A DNA stretch of 28,772 nucleotides from Chara braunii (lineage: Eukaryota; Streptophyta; Charophyceae; Charales; Characeae): contig BFEA01000252.1 of the NCBI GenBank assembly GCA_003427395.1, forward strand, positions 1,882,638 through 1,911,409, in the 5' to 3' direction. This document shows, piece by piece, positions 19,636 to 28,772 of this stretch. Each line of letters opens with the position of its first letter. The stretch's first letter is position 1. The position numbers and the translations under genes were made by a program. The notes beneath the pieces are model-generated. The model saw only the letters and a program-made list of their open reading frames with translations, made no database searches and was not told the DNA's origin.

Positions 19636-19677
19636 ACAAAAACTTGAGAGGTCGTCACAAAAACTTGAGAGGTCGTC
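19636..19677 (+). repeat. Perfect tandem pair of a 21-mer
   Basis: ACAAAAACTTGAGAGGTCGT plus C occurs twice back to back, at 19636-19656 and 19657-19677. It lies about 60 bases before the right 23-bp repeat. Confidence 0.9.
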
Positions 19678-19735
19678 GTGTCTAGGGTCGACATATAATT
19701 AAATTCCTTGAGCTTTAAAAAAAAAAATTCACAAG

Positions 19736-19758
19736 GACTAACATTGTCCATGTCACCG
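19736..19758 (+). repeat. 23-bp direct repeat, right copy
   Basis: Identical to 15455-15477. A run of 11 A (19717-19727) ends eight bases before it, as might be left by a retroposed insertion. Confidence 0.85.
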
Positions 19759-19813
19759 GCTGATGTGGCTAAGGGCGAAGCAAAGGCGTGTGGCAAAGGG
19801 CAGAGTTGGGGCG

Positions 19814-20004
19814 AGCAAAGTGCAGTTACGAGCACAAGCCCGCTATCGGAACAATTACCCTTACGCATATCTATACAATCTGGGCTACCTAGCCCGAAGG
19901 GTAAATCGNAGCAAAGTGCAGTTACGAGCACAAGCCCGCTATCGGAACAATTACCCTTACGCATATCTATACAATCTGGGCTACCTAGCCCGAAGGGTAA
20001 ATCG
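19814..20004 (+). repeat. Exact 95-bp duplication around an N (likely assembly fault)
   Basis: Bases 19814-19908 and 19910-20004 are identical, separated by the single N at 19909. An exact copy on both sides of a gap symbol is what a failed overlap join produces. The frames here that carry the duplication should not be trusted. With one copy removed, a frame reading RYRNNYPYAYLYNLGYLARR is open in this part, but it is not recognised. Confidence 0.85.
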
Positions 20005-20230
20005 CAGGGATTCACGAGCCGTTGGCCAGGTGCGTAAGGGTCGGGCTGGCCTCCACGCCAATCGTAGGGGATAGCGCTTTGGATTGGTTGTTGGGACCTT
20101 CCCTATTTGTTTTTGGCTCAAAGTGGGCATGATTCCTCATTTTTCATATTTATTGCAGCTTTCATTTTACATTATTCTTACTATGATTATGATGATTATG
20201 GCCTGTTAGGCATCGGCGTTATTATGTTCC

Positions 20231-20470
20231 GGCTTGGTATTTTGCTATTGCTACACCGCCAGCCCGACAATTAATGAAAGTTGTAGCTTCTTGTAGACAA
20301 GGGAAGCCGACCGCAGAGCAGGTGTAGGTTGTTGGGTCATGGCCTAGACGGCCGGCTTGGTATCTTGCTAGACTGCCAGCCCGACAATTACTGGAGGTTG
20401 TAGCTTCTTGTACGCCGAGGTCGAAGCAGGTGTAGGTTGATGATCATGGACTAGAGAGGATCACCAGGTG
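20231..20470 (+). repeat. Tandem repeat, 123-bp period, two copies
   Basis: GGCTTGGTAT starts both copies (20231 and 20354), and each contains GCCAGCCCGACAATTA, TTGTAGCTTCTTGTA and GCAGGTGTAGGTTG. A further partial CAGGTGTAGGTTGTTGG follows at about 20465. Confidence 0.75.
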
Positions 20471-20754
20471 TAGGTTGTTGGTTCGTGGACTAGGAGGATC
20501 AATGCAGCCAGGCACGGTGTGACCAATGCTTGAATGGACCATCGAGTTCCGTATTCAAGAATGCTTAAATCCGACACCAGTTTAGACCTACGCTGATGCG
20601 GTGGACCTGATTAAGCCCGTGCTCCCAGGTTTGGTCACACGTCGGCTTGCCCAACGGTATTTTTTTTCATCCTGGTTCGTACCACTACTAGTACGAGTGG
20701 GCCGGCCAGACATTCTAGTAGGCCGCTAGCCTAGCCCACTGGATACATCCCCGA

Positions 20755-21080
20755 ACTGTTGAAATACAGACCTCGATCAAACTCTCATGGAAGCAGAAGA
20801 TCAAAATTCTACATTCCTAAGGGTCGATCGGTTTGCAAGTGCGTAACCTGTTCCTTAGCAGGATTAGGCCAAAGAAAATTCTGGTCACTATCCTGCCTGC
20901 CTTGTCTTGAAATACAAACCTGAGTTCGAATTTCACTGGAGGGCAGATGATTTGAACAGTTACCTTACCGATTCCTCAACAGGCTAACTCGGTTGGTACG
21001 CCCATGAGCAATTGAAATACAGACCCAATCCGAGTTGCAGACCTGTTGTAGACTCTCGACCACGTGTCAGGATCGGTGAT
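20755..21080 (+). repeat. tRNA-like (SINE) fragments
   Basis: GAAATACAGACC and close variants recur at 20755-20773, 20901-20920 and 21006-21025 (and again at 22698 and 22762). Ahead of the third copy, GGCTAACTCGGTTGGTAC (about 20983) resembles a tRNA D arm or Pol III A box; after the second, GAGTTCGAATTTC resembles a T arm or B box. The sequence between them, ACTGTTGAAATACAG, folds like a small anticodon arm. This fits fragments of a tRNA-derived SINE family. Confidence 0.45.
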
Positions 21081-21250
21081 GCTGTGTATCTTAGAGCCGC
21101 AATCACGTGTTGTTGATGTATACATGAGATAAAACACTTCTTTTCTTTGACGCTCCTCATCCAGTGTTTTTAAAGGTAGTCAGTCCCATATGAATACGGC
21201 TGCTAGAGCTGACCAAGTGCATACAAAAAGGGGAAGTCATGGGCGTGAAA

Positions 21251-21318
21251 GGGGTCGACCCTGACTTCGATTCTTCATCTAGTACAAGTACCGCAAGCGC
21301 CCCTATCAATCGAGCTAT
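21251..21318 (-). repeat. tRNA-like SINE head on the minus strand
   Basis: On the minus strand TAGCTCGATTGATAGG resembles a D arm and GGGTCGACCCC a T arm, at about tRNA spacing, with GATGAAGAATC between like an anticodon arm. No full acceptor stem can be drawn. Confidence 0.3.
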
Positions 21319-21374
21319 CAAGTCAAGCACCTCGGTCACGCTGACTCCGTCATGTGCTGTGGTGGTCGAGCTAT

Positions 21375-21534
21375 ATATATATATCGTCAAATAGAACTGC
21401 CCGGTAAACCGTAGGCAGAGAGGGAGAAGAGGACAACAAACGAGGGGCTGTGACATATATATATCGTCAAATAGAACTGCCCGGTAAACCGTAGGCAGAG
21501 AGGGAGAAGAGGACAACACACGAGGGGCTGTGAC
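21375..21534 (+). repeat. Tandem repeat, 80-bp period, two copies
   Basis: Two near-identical 80-base units (CGTCAAATAG at 21385 and 21465) each run from a TATATA tract to GAGGGGCTGTGACA. The second unit abuts the hammerhead ribozyme and includes its 3' stem III strand. Confidence 0.9.
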
Positions 21535-21592
21535 AAACTGTTTCGTCGGAGTTTCACCGACTCATCAGGAGGCTGAACCCTCAACAGTCTGC
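21533..21592 (-). ncRNA. Hammerhead ribozyme, type III
   Basis: Read on the minus strand, all core elements are present in order. Stem III 5' strand GCAGACTGT (21592-21584) is followed by H17 = T (21583), so cleavage is expected after it. Stem I follows: GAGG, loop GTTCAG, CCTC. Then come the core CTGATGA (21568-21562), stem II GTCGG/CCGAC with loop TGAAACT (21561-21545), the core GAAA (21544-21541), and the stem III 3' strand that pairs over nine bases counting two G-T pairs. The cleavage triplet is GTT where GTC is commonest; T at this place is allowed but usually slower. Such ribozymes sit in the terminal repeats of plant retrozymes and in Penelope-like elements. The adjacent 80-bp tandem fits a damaged retrozyme repeat. 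Confidence 0.92.
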
Positions 21593-21600
21593 AAAATCCC

Positions 21601-22056
21601 CTCACTGATTACACTGTAAATGATAATCTACNTNAACCAAAATCANAGTAGACTATCACTCACCCACACCAGATGGAAAACTCTACAGACTGTCGGTTCA
21701 CACCCCATCACAAGCCAGCAAAACATCCACGAAACAAAGAAAGGTCTNTCACAGCCAAAAAATACACTCCAGACACGCCGCTGGCACTAGAGGCACAGCA
21801 TGGCCGCGTAGTGACGGCCCCGACCACTGCCGCTCGACCTGACCGGAGAAAATATATGTAGGAGCTGGTAGGACGAGTGGGCAAATTAGTAGGTTTTATT
21901 TGAGAGGAAGATGCTCATATCGTAGTGATCGGGAAGCGCTAAACTGGTGGTTGGGCACTGGTAAGGGAGCGCGCGAGAGGAGCAGAGGGCGGTTTCAGTG
22001 CGAATACCCTTACAAGGTATTTGCCCTTTTGTTTTCACAAGTGCCTGAAATGACAT
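21601..22056. other. No gene seen; contains uncalled bases
   Basis: Single N bases occur at 21632, 21634, 21646 and 21748. The run suggests a polished gap or low-quality join. Nothing else is recognised. Confidence 0.5.
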
Positions 22057-22684
22057 TTAATTGAAAGTGGGGTGAGGCTCGCAAATCACGACCGTACATC
22101 TCTTCTGTGATCGGTAGTGCTCGGAGGGAATAAAGAGTGTTGGCGCATCAGTTCCAGGGGCACATAATTTTTGATGTGGAGATCGATGGCAGGTCATCCC
22201 TGAGTTCTGGCTGGCTCTGACGACTTCCATAATCTCCGTCTTGATCATGTCAAGGCCAACGGAGAATTATTTGTGCTCTGCAGAGCACCTCATCCTTCAC
22301 ATGGCCTTGAGAACTACTAGCCTTGTATGTTTGAAAAGACTGCTGAATGGATGACCATGTCCGTGGGGTATGGTTGTATCTAGCCAAAGCAGTATAACCA
22401 TCTACCCGGCAGTATGACACACATCCCATTGGAAGGGGGCACCAGTAAGTTTGCACCAGAGTGACAACACATACTCCTGATGTGCCAGTGGAAGTCTGGC
22501 GATACGGTCTGGCACAGTCGTGCTCGTTTGTGGGTTGTGTAAGGCGGACGTGACAATTCACACATACCAGGCATGAACGGGCCAAGAGCACGTACACATG
22601 CTCATTAAACCTCGTGGTCATCCCCGGTTTATGGAACATGCACTGTCTGCCTGCTCGACACGTCTGCGCTCCCTTCTTGCTCAT
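22057..22684 (-). pseudogene. Broken Cys/His-rich gene remnant
   Basis: From an ATG at 22684 a minus-strand frame runs about 144 codons to a stop at 22250, and a second frame continues at once for 63 codons (22248-22057). The first part is rich in Cys and His (ARSCLVCVNCHVRLTQPTNE, then PMGCVSYCRVDGYTALARYN) and reads as real protein. The second part reads MIKTEIMEVVRASQNSGM, Cys-poor, to FN and a stop. The abrupt change of frame at 22250 suggests a single frameshift in one gene. The spaced Cys and His suggest a zinc-binding fold, possibly a transposon protein, but no family is recognised. A SINE-like motif lies directly upstream at 22698. Confidence 0.35.
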
Positions 22685-22697
22685 TTGACACACCCCT

Positions 22698-22781
22698 GAA
22701 CTGTTGGAATACAGACCGGAGATCGCTCAACCCTCAGATCCGTTCGGGGGTCTACACTCCCTAACTGTCAAAATACAGACC
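22698..22781 (+). repeat. Two copies of the GAAATACAGACC motif
   Basis: GAACTGTTGGAATACAGACC (22698-22717) and TAACTGTCAAAATACAGACC (22762-22781) match the SINE-like copies at 20755-21025. Confidence 0.6.
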
Positions 22782-23039
22782 GCGCGTTCGGTCCCGAAAC
22801 CTTGAGAACCGTTCCGTTCATTCGGTCAGCATTAGACGAATAAAAAGAACGAAATAATTCCGAATTCCCTGAGGCCGTTCATTTCAATGATAACATCTCA
22901 AGACCGTGATCCATAGAAAAGGAAAAAAAGGGAGTGCATGCTGACCGAATCCACCGGATCCATCTCAATAGGATGAAATCGAGGACTTGTTCGTGTATTG
23001 TTGTGCCTTTGATCGTTTGCTGGAGTGCAATTATAGCTG
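22782..23039. other. No gene seen
   Basis: Mixed sequence between the SINE-like motifs and the hairpin; nothing is recognised. Confidence 0.4.
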
Positions 23040-23152
23040 CCTACCTTCTTCCACCGAATACAACGTACGGTCATTATATCTGTGATTAGACTGAGAGATA
23101 GCCCAAATACAGCTATAATGACCGTACGTTGTATTCGGGGGAAGAAGGTAGG
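23040..23152. other. 39-bp stem hairpin with 35-nt loop
   Basis: 23040-23078 and 23114-23152 are reverse complements with a single mismatch (start CCTACCTTCTTCC, inner end GGTCATTATA). Such a length and near-perfect pairing fit a tiny inverted-repeat transposon (MITE) or a young small-RNA precursor. Related fragments with CCCCCGA occur at 23455 and 26949. Confidence 0.85.
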
Positions 23153-24337
23153 TGGAGGCGGGAATCCACGTGTCAAGGTGGTATCAGGACACGTGTGCAA
23201 CCGTTTATAAAACGGTATAACAAGTCGAAGACAATCACCCACAGCCAAAACCCAAAAAGAAGCCGACTTAATCAGACACCAGATAGCGTGGTCCGGGAGC
23301 GTACACCGGCAGACAAGCAAGACAGTTTATTTTAGGTTTTCCAAAGGAAAGAAGGCACCCAAACAGTTTTCTGAAGAGCAAGGAGTATAAATCTCCTAGC
23401 CACAGTGGACATAGTGAACTGGCCTTCATTTACCTGTCAAGGACGACCATCTTCCCCCGAGCAAAACGCAGACTAATGTGTGTATACATGCTATCTTTCC
23501 CGTCCGTAACAGACAAAAAGAGGGTGCCTTGTACTCGGGGAAAAACACCAGTTATCAACCAAAAGAACAAGCCCCAGCAACGAAGGGAAGGACCAATCTG
23601 AGACCCATTAACCCTGACACCGGTTTTTTGCATTTAAAGACAGAGACGACACCAAAAACCGGGGGGGGGGGGGGGATTCATGCGTGAGAGAGCCCAACTT
23701 TATGACAGAGTTGGCCACAAAGATAGATGACGCAATTCATCAGTGCACCGAGGTAAATGGAAAACTGCTATTCACGCAGCACGTCACGACACTGACGTTC
23801 GACAGAAATTTACTGCGCTGCTCGAAAAAACATCGACTCCATTTCAACAAAACCTTAATCTTGAGATGAAAAACCAGAGAAATCTTTTTTGCACTGTGTG
23901 TGACCATCGAACACCGCGAGCAAAAGCTGGAACGAACATCCTACAATATCGAATCCATTCCGCTTCCAGCGAAACAACGCCGCCACCTTTCAACCGACAG
24001 ATCTGCTTTCCTTGCATGTTTCCGCCGTCGATGGGTCTGGGTCTGCCTTCTCATTCTTTCTTTACAGCTCCGACCCTCCAGCCATTGCAACTCATAACAT
24101 TGACGTCAACTGGCCATAAAAAATTACACACCATCTCTCCTCACCCAAGAGGGCGAGTACCCTACCAGCAACGACATCTACCGAGCCTCATCCGTCCACC
24201 TCAGCAGACGATCCAGACACCCTCACACTCGTACCCACCGCTTCTCATCTCAAACAGTGTGTATGCGGGTGAACACGCCTCGCCCGCTCGCTCAGGATCA
24301 CACCCCGTGCATTCCATTCCCCCGACGATTCATCCAT
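23153..24337. other. Mostly no gene; includes the eL29 3' side
   Basis: A run of 15 G lies at 23661-23675. The part nearest 24337 is downstream of the eL29 stop and probably holds its 3' untranslated region; no poly(A) signal could be chosen with confidence. A long plus-strand frame (23743-24429) crosses eL29 exon 2 on the wrong strand and is a shadow. Confidence 0.5.
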
Positions 24338-25063
24338 TTAAGACTCCTCGTCGGAGGCCGGCCCTGATCTGTTATGCTTCTTGGCGAATCTCTGATTCTT
24401 CAAGAACTTCGGATCCATCTGAGACATGATTCATCAAGACAAACATGAAACACGCGCCAGAGAACAGTAACGTCAATCAATCAATCAATCAATCGATTCA
24501 CAGAGGCAATTCGCGACAAAGCAATCGATTGATCTTAACACAAGAGAGGATGACACATCCACACTGACATAGCGGTACCCGCAGAAGCACTCGAAGAACA
24601 CGCTTTCAGCCTGTGAAACCAACTCGTTGCAGATGTACGTAGAACGACATCAAATTATTTGGCAAGCATGAACGGCTCGAAATGCAGAATCACATTTTAG
24701 ACGCAATAGACAGCAATTAGGTTTAACTAGACAGAACCACCAAGCATCTCCGAACGCACGACAGATCAGACAAATCCTTCCATTATTCTTCAGACACATT
24801 TCGGGCGCCTAATTACTATTACATTGGCAACCAGGACGTTTTCATGTACCCTTCCACGAGGGACGATGCCAAGGTAAAAGCAAGCATTCACCCTCAAACA
24901 TAGCCATAAAGAAGAAAAACCAAAAGAGAGTATCACCTGATGGATAAGAGAAGGAACTTACCCCTTTCGTCGACCTCTGCTTATACTTCTTAGGCTTCTT
25001 GATCCCATTCTTATGCGCCTTGTAGGACTGGTTGTGCGCTGTATGATTCTTGGACTTCGCCAT
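24338..25063 (-). CDS. RPL29: 60S ribosomal protein eL29, two exons
   Basis: The gene encodes the small basic protein of the cytosolic large ribosomal subunit. Exon 1 (25063-24962, 34 codons) starts with ATG and reads [20 protein letters not shown] then a Lys-rich run ending STKG. A consensus donor GTAAGT follows at 24961. Exon 2 (24418-24338) begins after TGTCTCAG with [16 protein letters not shown] and ends DEES and TAA. The intron is 543 bases (24961-24419) and is phase 0. The total of 60 codons fits the plant form (about 61 residues) and not the longer animal form. The N-terminal signature and the NQRFAKKH motif are diagnostic of the family. A good acceptor (TTTTGTTGTGCAG) five bases before the ATG suggests a further intron in the 5' untranslated region. 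The frame is intact and the gene is probably expressed. Confidence 0.96.
24473..24494. repeat. TCAA microsatellite in the eL29 intron
   Basis: About five copies of the tetranucleotide, near the 3' end of the intron. Confidence 0.9.
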
Positions 25064-25814
25064 TTTTTCTGCACAACAAAAGATGAGAGAAAACTTTCAA
25101 TCAGTCTACTTCCGTCTTCTTCCGTGTTGCCATAAAGACGCAAGTTCGAGTCCACTTGAACGACATCAAAAAAAAAAAAAACACGACCCTAAGGGACCTA
25201 AAACAGTTGCCAACACATAGTACAACTCTTAACCCTAAGAAGATCGCTTTCACACACAGCGCAACGCAGGCAACCGATCACGACTCCCCAATACGTTCTC
25301 GTATTACTCTCTCAATGATCTGCTTGAATGTTAGGGTAACGCCCGGTTAGCACGTTTTCAAGACAACGTGGAATCTAGAGAGGGTCATAAAAAAATAGAA
25401 ACAACTTCCACAAAATGGGAAGGGGGATATAAAGATGACCGGGCGGGGCAGAGAGACAAGGACCGCGCACAAACCGATGTATAAAGGGGGAGGTAAGCAA
25501 GCACCAGAATGATCTGACCAACAACCACAGAGGAGCGCGAGGACGACAAATCGTCGAGGGAGGGCATAACTAACAACATCAGAAAGCCCAAACACATAGC
25601 GAAGGGAGGCACCGTAAAAGAAACAGACCTAAAAAGAAAATGAAGTAAGAGGGAACAGAGGCAGGAATAAAACGCTGGGTACGAAATCTAAAACACAGCG
25701 GAGGCACCCAAAAAAAAAAGGAGACCTGAAGACAAATAAAAGTAAGAACGAACAGAACTGGGAAAGAAAACGTCTCCCTCTCTATATATCTCTCCCTGCT
25801 CTGAGTTCTCTCCT
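25064..25814 (-). promoter_or_regulatory. eL29 upstream region with telobox-like sites
   Basis: AACCCTAA lies at 25231-25238, about 170 bases before the ATG, and a second site (TTAGGGTA) at 25331-25338. Telobox motifs are typical of plant ribosomal-protein promoters. A 13-A run (about 25168-25180) and a probable 5' UTR intron acceptor just before the ATG also lie here. The rest is GA/AAG-rich sequence without a gene. Confidence 0.45.
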
Positions 25815-26008
25815 CTAGGAACCCTTTGGCCACTGCACTATCCCTTCCTCCCTCACACTTTCTCCCCACATTGCTCTCCTCGACAGCCCTACCCTCACCC
25901 TCGCCGCACTAGCATCAACCAGCGAAGACCATCCTTCCTCAAGTGCTTCGCCATCCGCCGACGTCGCACACGATTCCAAATCGTCAAGGAATTCTGCTGG
26001 GTGAAAGC
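25815..26008 (-). CDS. Possible terminal exon of an unidentified gene
   Basis: After a strong acceptor (CGTTTTCCTATGACTACAG, exon start 26008) a frame runs about 64 codons to TAG at 25815. It is acidic and reads FHPAEFLDDLESCATSADGE, then ALEEGWSSLVDASAARVRVG and a basic stretch before the end. The base use and residue mix look coding, and it would be the last exon of a gene upstream of eL29 on the same strand. No earlier exon could be identified and no family is recognised. Confidence 0.3.
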
Positions 26009-27121
26009 CTGTAGTCATAGGAAAACGGCAGCCCCGTCCTCCACCAACTATAACGCAACCCGATCTTGAATGCATACAACCTATCTTTAGGGTCTCATAC
26101 ACTCACGATCAGGGTATACGTTGTGTTGCGTAAAATGACAGTTATAAAAAAACAGGTATAGAGCGATCCCCGAGAGGTAGATCTGTTACATCTCGACCGC
26201 TCTCTTTCAGGAAACATAGATCCCCACGTTCAATTGCAGGACCGAAGACGTTTCTGGCAAAGGACATTTCGCTCTTCTTTACTATTCCAGCGACTTCGAG
26301 AGGGCCAGATACCAAGGACGGAACGTCCAAAGACAAGAGAGCGTGCGAGAGAGCGGGAGCGCAGGATCAGATTCGAACAATTGCGACAAGATGGGAATAA
26401 GAGATAAGATACATGACTACCATAATAACAAGAGAAGAGGTCCACAGCGAAACCACGTGGGGCATGGAAGAAAGCAGGACAGAAAAGCGCAGGGAATGGA
26501 ACTGCGTAAGGGTCGGGCCAAAAATGGAAAAAGACATTGCGTGGTTGTGGGGGATGGGGACCGGGGGCTGGGAGGCGTGGGGTAGGCGGGGAGGGCGCCG
26601 GCGAGAGGAAAAGGAGGCGGCAAAGACGAACAGAAGGGCACGACGAGTGACAGTGAAAAGCGAGCCGGACAAGGACGGCAGTACGCACGCCAGTAATACT
26701 CCTTAAAAGACAGCTTACTGACGTTAAAGAAGGTAGAAGGACGACACTAAGAATGTGCGTGTTTTGCAAGGCCTCTTTGCACTGCTCTCGCCAGCTGTGA
26801 ACATAGAGAGTATATCTTCCAGTTCGACAATGCAGATTGCATTTGTCGTTTCCCACATAGAAAGTGTTTTGGAACGACGAACTCTATTCGGTAACGCACA
26901 GTTCGGACTTTGCTACCAGGCTGCCAATCTGGTCGGATACCAGTCCTTTCCCCCGAATAGAACCCATGGTCCTCTGACTTCCGGTTAGTCAACATGCTGA
27001 GAGTGAGGACACTCAGGGAGACCCAGAGGGTGGCGGCGGCGGGGGAACGATGAGGGAAGGGAATGAACTGGCCCGCAAGGTTAATTGGACGTTAGCTCTC
27101 TCCTTGACTGACGGACAGGAC

Positions 27122-27128
<7 letters not shown>
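26009..27128. other. No gene established
   Basis: Purine-rich plus strand from about 26330 to 26680 opens long Pro/Ser/Leu frames on the minus strand that look like composition artefacts. An inverted pair, TCTATTCGG (26882) and CCGAATAGA (26953), resembles parts of the 23040 hairpin family. First exons of the gene ending at 25815 may lie here but are not recognisable. Confidence 0.4.

Positions 27129-27194
<66 letters not shown>
27129..27194. repeat. TC microsatellite, about 33 repeats
   Basis: An uninterrupted TC run of 66 bases, in a C/T-rich surround reaching to about 27420. Confidence 0.95.
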
Positions 27195-27197
<3 letters not shown>

Positions 27198-28772
27198 GGT
27201 GTGGCCCACCCTATCAACCGCCAACTGTCTTCAACCGTCCCGCTCACCCCTTCGCTCTCTCGAGCTCGACCATTCCCTGTACGACACATCATCCGCTAAC
27301 CCTCTCTTTCTCTCTTCTGCATCGACACCCCCTCGCTCGCTCCATTACACAACGCTACCAATTCTCCTCCCGGCCTCGTTCCCTTTTCCTCGATGATTCA
27401 TCTGTCTTGAGTCACTTTCTTCCGTACGAGCTATCGAAGACAAGAGACTGACCGGCGATGGAGATTCACGCCTGGAAGGTGGATGATAGACGATACGAGG
27501 AAAGGTAGCGCTAGGAAGCCAGCCTCACCTCGACAAGCCGACGCACACACGCAATTCCCTGAGAATGACGCCCCCACGTTCACAAGGACCTTCCCTACTC
27601 GCAGGCAGCGTTCTTGAATCCGCGGGGCAAAGCTCGGGCTGGGCTAGTGGAGCCGGCTGGCAGCCTCGGTCCAGAAGAGTCTGGGTAAAAGAGGAGTCCG
27701 TGTCCCCTCGGCCCGAGCGAGAGCTTGAGCGGGAAGACGGCCTGCGTCGTCCGCAAGGGCTTTGAGCGAGGAGTCGGCCGGGGGCTATTGCGTCCTCCAC
27801 AAAGGAACGCAAATTGCGTCGTGAAAGCGCCACGATACTTGTGACCCAAGGTGGACCGTCAGATTGATCGTGGTGGAACAAAAAGCCGTCCGATAATTCC
27901 CGGCCCTGAGGCTGTGGTTCTACCGGTAGTGGCCCATTGTTGCATCCTCGGTCGTTGGGAGGCGACCGGTCGTTGGCGGGGAGTTGGCGGTAGTGAGGAT
28001 GCAGAGAAACTTGGGGACGCACCATTTCAGGACGACCGCCTTGGAGGCGGAGAGGGGCTGGCAGGTCGAAAACGAGGGCCCAAAAACCGGTCTGGAAAGG
28101 GTGCCTTTTTGTGGTCCGCCCCTGGCGCCCAATACAAATGCATTGCCTAACCATAGGGGTGCAGGGAACGCTTTTCGGAGGCCGCCCGCCGCTGATTCAT
28201 TTCATCTACGGCGCTCGGCCTCCTAAATTTTCCGAGAGGCTCAAAACAGGTTCTCCAGTTGCCTGGGGAGTGAGAGAGCGGAGGGAGGGCACCTAAGCTA
28301 TGTTCTTCTCTCAATTTCACCTTTCGCTACCTATCTACTCCTAACCCTATACAGGGCACCCCCGCAAGCATAGCTACTTCTTCCCCGGTGGTCAGGGAGT
28401 AGGGTGGGGCTGCCGGTGGGGGGCCGGCCAACACACGTGCACACCCGTTGTCGAGCGCATCAGCTCCCATATATTTTCACAAAAGGCTAGAGCCCTTCAA
28501 GGCCACGTCACGCAAAAGTTAAATAATAAACAAAACAAGATTCATAACTGGAGTAGAGAAGATTGACATCAGCAACCTTCCGCAACCTGCTCAATTAATC
28601 CTCTAGAATCTAGGGTAATAAACTCTGGCAGGCTTTTTCCAGATATTTTATTTGCGAAGTTCTCTGTTTTTCTGATTCACCCATGAGGCATAACTTGCTT
28701 TCCCTAATGGGATTTCACCACCCTTAGGGGTGTATCCCTACCGAACTACTGACCCTCTGGCTATTTACCCCC
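27195..28772. other. GC-richer sequence, no gene established
   Basis: Open frames occur on both strands between 27525 and 28300 (longest 209 codons, minus), but they overlap each other, lack any domain and fit GC-rich chance. From 28480 the sequence is AT-richer. GGGAT/ATCCC with CACCC/GGGTG forms a small hairpin at about 28708-28738. Confidence 0.4.

Noticed and set aside
19708-20074. Two plus-strand frames and one minus-strand frame spanning the N at 19909
   Set aside because: They depend on the probable assembly duplication and on an uncalled base.
23743-24429. 228-codon plus-strand frame
   Set aside because: It runs antisense across eL29 exon 2 and its 3' flank, and has no domain.
26230-26856. 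208-codon minus-strand frame
   Set aside because: Pyrimidine-biased composition artefact with several overlapping frames.
27525-28154. 209-codon minus-strand frame
   Set aside because: GC-rich chance frame: both strands are open here, residues are Arg/Pro/Gly rich, and no motif is recognisable.
28686-28738. Array-like hairpins near the right edge (AGGC, ATAACTT, GCTT and a CACCC/GGGTG stem)
   Set aside because: They resemble array units, but lack the shared spacer box and stand alone; I treat them as chance.

Overview
This is a repeat-dense eukaryotic nuclear segment with one confident protein gene. A two-exon gene for cytosolic ribosomal protein eL29 lies on the minus strand (24338-25063). 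Its protein is about 60 residues and reads MDPKF after the splice, as in plants. Telobox-like AACCCTAA lies upstream, and a complete type III hammerhead ribozyme (21533-21592, minus) is of the kind carried by plant retrozymes. Together these point to the green lineage. The tRNA-Ala(UGC) and tRNA-Thr(GGU) pair at 18404-18561 looks organellar; flowering-plant mitochondria lack these genes while charophytes and bryophytes keep them. My best guess is therefore a charophyte-grade alga or bryophyte. That is inference, not proof.

Left half (1-11207): two copies of one large element, A (1-3342, cut by the window edge) and B (about 7729-11207), lie in the same orientation around about 4.4 kb of unlike DNA. 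Each begins with an array of roughly 60-nt units. Each unit has a short hairpin whose loop is nearly invariant (ATAAGTT or TAAGTT) but whose stem changes from unit to unit while staying paired. Units at matching places in A and B carry different stems that both pair. One unit even carries its loop inverted between identical arms. After the arrays both copies share twin 25-nt boxes and further hairpins, some of which also keep pairing through double changes. I regard this as the likely undescribed system: a structured RNA or single-stranded DNA element with covarying arrays, possibly the long terminal repeats of a non-coding retroelement. The segment between the copies is purine-rich, then CTG-rich, and holds a run of strong minus-strand splice signals.

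Middle (11208-19760): a 543-bp fold-back is made from two tail-to-tail copies of the 3' end of an unidentified coding element. Then come AT-rich decayed DNA with an unrecognised 212-codon ORF (13978-14616), a 4.26-kb AT-rich block bounded by a perfect 23-bp direct repeat (15455 and 19736), a possible exon at 17647-17871, and the tRNA pair inside a short inverted repeat.

Right (19760-28772): local tandem repeats, one exact 95-bp duplication around an N that looks like an assembly fault, tRNA-like SINE debris, the hammerhead, a broken Cys-rich ORF, a 39-bp-stem hairpin, the eL29 gene with its upstream region, a candidate terminal exon of a neighbouring minus-strand gene, a long TC microsatellite and GC-rich unannotated sequence. 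Most open frames in the window are chance readings of compositionally biased DNA and are not listed.
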